A DNA stretch of 8,353 nt. It comes from an uncultured Collinsella sp. (GTDB lineage Bacteria > Actinomycetota > Coriobacteriia > Coriobacteriales > Coriobacteriaceae). The stretch lies in the NCBI GenBank assembly GCA_902496335.1, contig CABVAO010000062.1:1-8353 (forward strand), read 5' to 3'. Positions 1-4,908 of the stretch are shown here, one piece after another. The notes beneath the pieces were generated by a model. It saw only the letters and a program-made list of their open reading frames with translations. It was not told the DNA's origin and did not search any database. Made by a program: the position numbers and the translations under genes. How positions within the stretch are numbered: position 1 is the first letter of the stretch; every line of letters starts with the position of its first letter.

Positions 1-26
1 GGCCCGTGGGTTATACCCTAAGAGCA

Positions 27-49
27 AACCACCCTTTTTAAGGGTGGTT
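27..49. terminator. Perfect 10-bp hairpin, terminator-like, at the left edge
   Basis: AACCACCCTT (27-36) and AAGGGTGGTT (40-49) form a perfect 10-bp stem with a TTT loop. The plus-strand tail is only moderately T-rich (CTGATTTT) and the minus-strand side reads TGCTCTTA, so it may be a weak or bidirectional terminator for a gene outside the window. It sits directly against the point where recognisable ATPase coding sequence begins (about 52). It could therefore also mark the breakpoint that removed that gene's 5' end. Confidence 0.55.
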
Positions 50-69
50 CTGATTTTGAGGACGAGCGC

Positions 70-1176
70 TTGCGCCCGTATGAGTCATCGCTGCTGGCGG
101 ACGTGCTCGACACGTTCTATGCGCTGTATCCTGCTGCTCGAACCGAGGGCGCTTACATTTTCTTTGACGAGATCCAGGAAATTCCCGAATGGGGTGCGTT
201 TCTGCGGCGTGTAGTCGATACGGAGAAAGCGACCGTCTATGTGACGGGATCTTCTTCCAAGATGCTGTCCTCAGAGCTTAAGAGCGAGTTCAGGGGTCGT
301 TCTCTTATACGGGAGCTTTTTCCGTTGAGTTTTTCGGAATACGTTCGGTATAAGACGGGGAGCGTTTTCGAGCCAGATGCGACCTTTTCCCCAAGCGATG
401 CAGCGCTGCTTCGACATCATCTGATCGGATATCTTGAACGAGGGGGATTCATCGCGACGCTTGAGCAGACGCCCGCAGACGCGATTCAGCTGCTACAGGA
501 ATATGCTTCGCGAACGGTCGCTATGGACGTCATTGAGCGTTACGACGTCAAGAACCCTCGCCTGGCATCGCTGTTCTTGACGCGGTGTATGGCATCTTCG
601 GGACGAGAGCTGTCAGTGAACAAAGTGTACAACGAGTTCAAGAGCAGACAGATACCCGTCAGTCGTAATTCGCTCAGCGATTTACTTGAGTATTATGAGG
701 ATGCCTACCTGTTATTTTCTGTGCCGGAGTTCACGCGTTCATTGGCAAATAACATGCGGTCTGCGTCTAAGGTCTACGCTGTCGATCCTGCGATGTTTGG
801 AGCATTCTCTCCCGCATCGGCATTGGACCAGGGCCAGAGGCTCGAGACCGCAGTGTTCAACGCGCTAAGAAGAAGGACTCCCGCGGTGAGGACCGGCTCG
901 GTCTGCCGCCTGCTGATCAAAGAGAAGAGCAAAAGCCATGAGGTGGACTTTGTGGCTGGGGACGCACTTCTCATGCGGGCTTATAGCCTGATTCAGGTGA
1001 GTGTGGATATGGCAAGTGAGAAAACGCGCGAGCGCGAAATTGCCGCGCTTGATGCCTCGATGGCCCAGTTCGATCTTGGCGAGTCGGCAATCGTTACCAT
1101 GGATGAGCAGGCCGATATTCCATGCGAGCACGGTGCGGTACACGTTGTGCCCGCATGGAAGTGGCTCCTTGCCTAA
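70..1176 (+). pseudogene. 5'-truncated AAA-family ATPase with DUF4143 C-terminal domain
   Basis: This is the remainder of a protein of the AAA_14/DUF4143 family, predicted ATPases of prokaryotes with no settled function that are often horizontally moved. Counting from a possible TTG at 70, Walker B is visible as YIFFDEIQEIPEW (about 28-40), then the sensor-like stretch VTGSSSKML (about 58-66), the RGRS..REL.PLSFSEY segment (about 75-91), and a DUF4143-type C-terminus with EVDFVAGD and LIQVSVD (about 292-315). The domain that should precede Walker B, including the P-loop GxxxxGK(S/T), is missing. Similarity reaches back only to the DFEDERL codons at 52-72, and a TAA lies in frame at 19-21. Family members usually exceed 400 residues, so roughly 70 are lost. 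GAGG at 58-61 could serve as a ribosome site for the TTG, but without Walker A the product should not hydrolyse ATP. Third codon positions look less G+C-rich than in the neighbours, which suits acquired DNA. The loss could also be an assembly edge effect. Confidence 0.75.
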
Positions 1177-1192
1177 TCATCTACGGATCTGT

Positions 1193-1217
1193 GGGGCCAG
1201 GACCTCCTGGCCCCTTT
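1193..1217 (+). terminator. Rho-independent terminator after the ATPase remnant
   Basis: GGGGCCAGG (1193-1201) pairs perfectly with CCTGGCCCC (1206-1214) around an ACCT loop and is followed by TTTAT on the plus strand. It lies 16 nt after the ATPase stop and separates it from the convergent minus-strand gene ending at 1250. The opposite strand has no T-run. Confidence 0.8.
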
Positions 1218-1249
1218 ATCACGGTTGGGGAGCACCATGATGCGCCCGG

Positions 1250-2752
1250 CTAGTCTTGGGCTTTGATGCTCGGCATCAGAATCTGGGCGAGGTAGTCGCA
1301 TTCGAGCTTGGTGGCGGCGTCGGCTTTGCCGTCTTTGCCGACCAGTACGTTCTTGATCTGGCTATAGGTGTAGCGGTTGCCGGTCGTAAGCTCGACAAGC
1401 TCAATGGCCGTGTCCATGGGGTAGGTTGACACGGGGTTCTGCGTGCGTCCGTTGATGGTCTGGGGCACCACGTACGGATAGACGGGGCCGCTGGCGTAGA
1501 CGGTGTAGCCGTTGCCGAGGTTTGCCGCACCCAAAACCGCGTCGCCCTCATCGGGCGTAAAGCTCTCGCCCTCGCGCACCGCGACGAGCGTCACGAGCGG
1601 TGTGTTGGTGTCGCCGTCCAGATAAATGCACAGCGTGCTGCCGTTTTGCCAAGTCGCGACTTTGCCGTACCACTCAACGGGAATATCGAGCTGATACAGG
1701 TCCGTTGCCTTATGTCGAGCATCGGCGTCGCGGGCCGCCTGTGCCTCGCGGGAGCTCACGGCGTTGACGGCGGCGTCACGGCGCGCGGTTGCCGCCTGCT
1801 GGAGCACCTTTGCGACCGCGGCGGAGTTCACCCCGCCTTCCTCGGCATACTTGGCGGCGGCATCGATCTGGTCGTCAGTCACCGTGTCGGCCGAAGGCAC
1901 CTTGAGCTTAAAGGTGGCCTGGGCGCTCAAATCCTGCCCATCGCTCTTAATGGTGACCTGCGCCTTGGTGGTCGGCACGGTGTAAATGGTACCGTCGGCT
2001 GCGATGGGGGACCCAGCGATGGAGAGCGTATAGTCACCGGGTAGCAGCTTGATGCCGCGACCATGTTCGTCAACGTAGAGCGTCTCGCTCACGGAAGAAC
2101 CGTCGGAATCCTGGCCGCTCACCTGCACGGGAATCTTGGAGCCAGTTGAGCAGTCGAGGCCCGCGGCATGCACGCCAATCTGCACCGACATCATCGTGTG
2201 CGCACTGGCGGCGACAGCGGCAGCCTGCTCTTGCTGATATCCGTTCCAGGCAGCATAGCCTGCGCCGCCGGCGACGAGCGCGACGGCCACAACGCCGGCA
2301 ACCATCAGGTTGCGGCGCTTGGGCGGCATCTTACGATGACGAACCTCGGCTTCGCGTGCCGAAGGAACGGACGGTAGGGGAATATCGCCCATGGCGATGG
2401 TCTCGTCCACGGCAGGCGCGGAGCCCAGGCCGGGAAGCTCGCGGGTCAGCGAATCTTCGGCCGGCAAGCTGTCGAGCAAGATGGTTTCCTCGCTCGTGTC
2501 GGATTCGGGCCGGTCGTCGGCCTCGCATTCGGATTCCTCGTGCCCCGCCTCGTCCTCGGTGGGCGCGGCGCCATCGTCTTTTGCATCCTGATCATCGGGC
2601 TGCGCCTCGATTTCCGGCTCATCCCGCACATCAACGCTCGAATCGTCAAACGCAATCTCGGCCAGCGCGATCTGGTCTAGGCTCTCCAGAGCCTCGGCAC
2701 ACGCTTCTGCATCTTGGGCCGCATCCTCTTGGCCCATCGTCTCATCTTTCAT
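1250..2752 (-). CDS. Single-pass membrane protein with acidic cytoplasmic head, function unknown
   Basis: This is a 500-aa hypothetical protein. The start at 2752 (MKDETMGQ) is preferred over an in-frame ATG at 2815 because a GGGGG Shine-Dalgarno lies about 5 nt upstream and the extra 21 residues look non-coding. Residues 1-137 are strongly acidic and low complexity (many D, E, A, S) and probably disordered. A basic patch RHRKMPPKRR (138-147) precedes one transmembrane helix (about 148-169), giving N-in/C-out topology by the positive-inside rule. The exported part has a region rich in beta-branched residues (about 187-285), an Ala/Lys/Arg-rich probable helix or coiled coil (about 293-350), and a C-terminal domain (about 351-500) beginning near LDIPVEWYGKVATWQNGSTLCIYL. 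No catalytic motif, LPXTG sorting signal or lipobox is seen. The cytoplasmic part has two similar threonine motifs, SEETILLD (87-94) and VDETIAMGD (115-123), which could be kinase or FHA recognition sites (inference). It is monocistronic as far as visible. I do not recognise a named family. Confidence 0.85.
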   Translation of the reverse strand: MKDETMGQEDAAQDAEACAEALESLDQIALAEIAFDDSSVDVRDEPEIEAQPDDQDAKDDGAAPTEDEAGHEESECEADDRPESDTSEETILLDSLPAEDSLTRELPGLGSAPAVDETIAMGDIPLPSVPSAREAEVRHRKMPPKRRNLMVAGVVAVALVAGGAGYAAWNGYQQEQAAAVAASAHTMMSVQIGVHAAGLDCSTGSKIPVQVSGQDSDGSSVSETLYVDEHGRGIKLLPGDYTLSIAGSPIAADGTIYTVPTTKAQVTIKSDGQDLSAQATFKLKVPSADTVTDDQIDAAAKYAEEGGVNSAAVAKVLQQAATARRDAAVNAVSSREAQAARDADARHKATDLYQLDIPVEWYGKVATWQNGSTLCIYLDGDTNTPLVTLVAVREGESFTPDEGDAVLGAANLGNGYTVYASGPVYPYVVPQTINGRTQNPVSTYPMDTAIELVELTTGNRYTYSQIKNVLVGKDGKADAATKLECDYLAQILMPSIKAQD

Positions 2753-2871
2753 ATATCCCCCAAGCTCAATATCGGGACAACACTGTACCCAAAAATGGAG
2801 CCATATAAAGCGCATGCGAAATTTAAGATCCGATTTAACCCGAGCGCATCGTTCAGTCGCATCCTCGCGGC

Positions 2872-2915
2872 AGCAAAAAGCCCCCGGAACGCGAACGAAT
2901 CACATTCCGGGGGCT
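2872..2915 (-). terminator. Rho-independent terminator of the DUF5692 gene
   Basis: AGCCCCCGGAA (2879-2889) and TTCCGGGGGCT (2905-2915) form an 11-bp stem with a 15-nt loop. Read on the minus strand, the stem is followed by CTTTTTGCTG, a proper T-tract. It lies about 70 nt beyond the stop of the minus-strand DUF5692 gene, isolates that gene from the next minus-strand gene, and bounds the central block on the left. Confidence 0.88.
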
Positions 2916-2985
2916 CTGCAGTGCCTTGAGTTGCGCGGAGCCGGCTATGCGGCTTCGTGCTCAAGCGATGTTTGCGTCAGGCGCG

Positions 2986-3993
2986 TTACTCAGCGTGCGC
3001 GTAATCAACCTTGGCGCGGCGAGCGGTGGCCTTCTCCCAGTCGCTGGTGCCCTCAAAGACATCCTGCTTGTAGGGATTGCGGCCGAGCTTCTTGGCGCGG
3101 TAGGCGATGTAGATGATCGCGGCGACGTTGGCGATCAGTGCGGCGATCGAGACCGCGGTAGCGGCGCCGGGGTCGAGCGTGGAGTGGGTCACAAAGATGG
3201 ACTCCTCCTGGAAGTACGGGAACACCTGGGCAAACATGCACCAAATGGCCAGCGTAAAGGCGCGGTTCTGGATCCAGCCGCCCTTGTTCCAGATAAAGGC
3301 GGCGACGGTGGGCGCCAGCAGCAGCGCAAAGCCGCAGAACCAGGAGTGGGTGGGCAGGCAGTTGTAGGTGTAGCAGAAGTTCCAGATATCGTAGGCGATG
3401 ATGTAGACCCAGGTCATGTCGGGCCACAGCATATCGGTCTTGTCCTCGGAGGCGTAGACGCTCCACCAACCGGTCATGCAGAAGATGTTGATGAGACCGG
3501 CGATGCCGTTGAACACGTTGTTCCAGCCGGCCAGCTGCGTAGCGCCTTCGGAGGTGACCCAGGTGGACTCGCCCAGGACAAAGAAGTGATAGGCGCTCTC
3601 GAAGTCGGACACGACGGCGATCAAGATGTTGATGGCGACGATCACAAACGGCCACGCGCGGAACCAATGCGCCTTGCCGATCTTTCCCCACTGGTACTTA
3701 ATGGCGATGAAGCCCCAGCAACCGGCCAGCGCCGCGTATACCTTGGCGTAGTGGAACCAGCTGTTCTGGTACACATGGGTGGGGTTGGTGAGTGCCCACT
3801 CGGCACCCTGCGAAACGCCGATGGCGATGGCGACGCAGTAGATGGTCATGGCCAGCGGAGCCACGCCAAAGATGATTGCCGCGCCCAGCTTGGTGCGGCG
3901 GCCGACCTCGTTGAGCACGATCAGGCCAATAAAGACCATGGCCCAGCCCGCCCAGTGGATAAGGGTATCGCTACCCCAAACATCGAACAGCAT
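2986..3993 (-). CDS. DUF5692 family polytopic membrane protein
   Basis: This is a 335-aa integral membrane protein that I recognise as resembling DUF5692, a family of anaerobic bacteria with no known function. I see about eight or nine hydrophobic segments: roughly 9-29, 36-60, 82-99, 110-130, 155-176, 192-212, 215-236, 243-262 and 276-298. They are followed by a basic, probably cytoplasmic tail (RAKKLGRNPYK and onward). The protein is unusually aromatic: 21 of 335 residues are Trp, and Tyr and Phe are also frequent. Polar residues inside or next to membrane segments (D130, E132, H136, N158, N162, D202, N205) may line a binding site. There is no signal peptide, transport ATPase motif or obvious haem ligand pair. 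The ATG at 3993 has a GAAAGGA ribosome site 7 nt upstream. It lies 63 nt downstream of the tetR-type gene on the same strand and probably shares its transcript. A role as membrane partner, transporter or quinone-linked subunit for the divergent flavoprotein is inference. Confidence 0.82.
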   Translation of the reverse strand: MLFDVWGSDTLIHWAGWAMVFIGLIVLNEVGRRTKLGAAIIFGVAPLAMTIYCVAIAIGVSQGAEWALTNPTHVYQNSWFHYAKVYAALAGCWGFIAIKYQWGKIGKAHWFRAWPFVIVAINILIAVVSDFESAYHFFVLGESTWVTSEGATQLAGWNNVFNGIAGLINIFCMTGWWSVYASEDKTDMLWPDMTWVYIIAYDIWNFCYTYNCLPTHSWFCGFALLLAPTVAAFIWNKGGWIQNRAFTLAIWCMFAQVFPYFQEESIFVTHSTLDPGAATAVSIAALIANVAAIIYIAYRAKKLGRNPYKQDVFEGTSDWEKATARRAKVDYAHAE

Positions 3994-4011
3994 GCTGCTC
4001 TCCTTTCACAC

Positions 4012-4039
4012 GCCCGCGGCCCCTCTTCTGATCGCGGGC
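4012..4039 (-). other. Intercistronic hairpin between the TetR gene and the DUF5692 gene
   Basis: GCCCGCG (4012-4018) and CGCGGGC (4033-4039) form a perfect 7-bp, all-GC stem with a 14-nt loop, which a G-U pair can extend. No T-run follows on the minus strand; the next bases include the DUF5692 ribosome site. It is therefore more likely an RNA processing, stability or translation-modulating hairpin than a terminator. Confidence 0.45.
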
Positions 4040-4056
4040 AGTTTGGCCAAATGTCG

Positions 4057-4719
4057 TCAGCTCTGGGGCTTGCGCTCCGGATACTTGGCGGTATAGCCCT
4101 CGATGTGGAGTGTCGAGGCGATGATTTCCTTGACCGTCTCGTCGGGCACATCGGGGTGCGTGCGGATATACATCAAAAGACCCATGATGAGGGTGTAGAA
4201 CGTTTCGTAGACATGATCGATGCGCAGCTCGTGATGGGCGACAAAGTCCACCACGGTGGTGTCGCAGATGTACTGCGCCACGCGCTGGACCACGTTGTGC
4301 AGAAAGCCGCCGTAGAGTGCGCCGCTGTTGGAGGTCAGAGTGTGCGGCAGTTCGTGGCCGCTGGCGACCAGCCGCTTAAAGAGCGGGGCGACGGTGTCGA
4401 GCGCGCCCTCAATATCACCGACGATGCGGTTGGCATTCCACTGCTCGAGCTCGGAGATAAAACCGTCGATTGCCTCGTCCATAACAGCGGTGACGGCGGC
4501 GTCCATATCGGCAAAGTAGTGGTAGAACAATGAGCGCGTGCAGCCGGCTCGCTTGGTCACGGCCGATACCGATAGGTGGGACACGCCTAACTCGGAGCTT
4601 ACGGTGCGCACGGCATCAAGGATCTCGCGACGGCGTTCGTCGCCCGTCAGGCGCTTTGTCGCGCTATCGGATGCAGGGACGGCATCGACCACAGAGGTAT
4701 CTGCTGCGTTGTTGCCCAT
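4057..4719 (-). CDS. TetR/AcrR family transcriptional regulator
   Basis: This is a 220-aa one-component regulator. After a non-conserved leader (1-26), the N-terminal DNA-binding domain spans about 28-76. RRREILDAV begins helix 1, and the helix-turn-helix ends in the family signature VTKRAGCTRSLFYHYF (54-69, recognition helix and the following YHYF). The C-terminal ligand and dimer domain (about 80-215) is diverged, as usual, so the effector cannot be read. The ATG at 4719 is preceded by AAAGGCGG about 8 nt upstream. The gene is divergent from the flavoprotein gene and upstream of the DUF5692 gene on the same strand. Two matching palindromes (4778-4792 and 4801-4815) lie in the divergent spacer. 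The simplest reading is a repressor of its own operon and of the flavoprotein gene, released by a small molecule. Family assignment is firm; target and ligand are inference. Confidence 0.9.
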   Translation of the reverse strand: MGNNAADTSVVDAVPASDSATKRLTGDERRREILDAVRTVSSELGVSHLSVSAVTKRAGCTRSLFYHYFADMDAAVTAVMDEAIDGFISELEQWNANRIVGDIEGALDTVAPLFKRLVASGHELPHTLTSNSGALYGGFLHNVVQRVAQYICDTTVVDFVAHHELRIDHVYETFYTLIMGLLMYIRTHPDVPDETVKEIIASTLHIEGYTAKYPERKPQS

Positions 4720-4767
4720 GTTTTGCCGCCTTTCATCCTCTTTTGCCTGACCGTTCGCCTAACAGTC

Positions 4768-4798
4768 TTGAATATTGTTGACGGTTCGTCAATACTAT
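4768..4798 (+). promoter_or_regulatory. Candidate promoter for the flavoprotein gene
   Basis: TTGAAT (4768-4773) and TACTAT (4793-4798) each match the sigma-70 consensus at 4 of 6 positions, with a long 19-nt spacer. The upstream palindrome lies within the spacer, so a bound TetR dimer would block polymerase. The match is weak. A minus-strand promoter must also exist here, but I could not pick one convincingly. Confidence 0.25.
4778..4792. promoter_or_regulatory. TetR operator copy 1 (palindrome TTGACG-GTT-CGTCAA)
   Basis: This is a perfect inverted repeat with 6-bp arms and a 3-bp spacer in the divergent tetR/flavoprotein intergenic region. It shares the pattern TTGAC(R)NNN(Y)GTCAA with the second copy 23 bp away. 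Position, symmetry and duplication next to a TetR-family gene support an operator; binding is inferred. Confidence 0.68.
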
Positions 4799-4800
4799 TT

Positions 4801-4815
4801 TTGACACAATGTCAA
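4801..4815. promoter_or_regulatory. TetR operator copy 2 (palindrome TTGACA-CAA-TGTCAA)
   Basis: This is a perfect inverted repeat with 6-bp arms and a 3-bp spacer. Its arms differ from copy 1 only at the innermost base, changed in compensating fashion (G/C to A/T), so symmetry is kept. That is expected of a selected protein site. The half-site TTGACA also equals a consensus -35 hexamer on either strand, though no well-spaced -10 was found for it. Confidence 0.68.
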
Positions 4816-4908
4816 CAATGGTGGGTGAACGGCATGGGGGCATGCCCGGCCTGCAAAAAAAGAGGGGCGCTGCGGCCTTGTCGTGCTGCGGCAAGAGAAG
4901 GGACAACC

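Noticed and set aside
2146..2808. A 220-codon plus-strand frame rich in Arg and Pro
   Set aside because: It is a shadow of the acidic low-complexity region of the minus-strand membrane protein; it has no ribosome site and an implausible composition.
2753..2815. N-terminal extension of the membrane protein to an ATG at 2815
   Set aside because: The extension lacks a convincing ribosome site, while the ATG at 2752 has GGGGG at proper distance, and the added residues do not form a signal peptide ahead of the acidic head.
2926..4533. A 535-codon open frame on the plus strand across the DUF5692 and TetR genes
   Set aside because: It is in the same mirrored register as both minus-strand genes and results from the same codon avoidance. 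The minus-strand products have a recognisable membrane protein and a TetR domain.
4838..4847. Perfect palindrome GGGCATGCCC in the flavoprotein leader, considered as a third operator or riboswitch stem
   Set aside because: It does not match the TTGAC/GTCAA pattern, and the leader shows no further paired structure that I could recognise as a riboswitch.
4723..4908. Upstream in-frame start of the flavoprotein gene
   Set aside because: It would translate through the operator region and add 62 residues unrelated to the family; the ATG at 4909 has a strong ribosome site.
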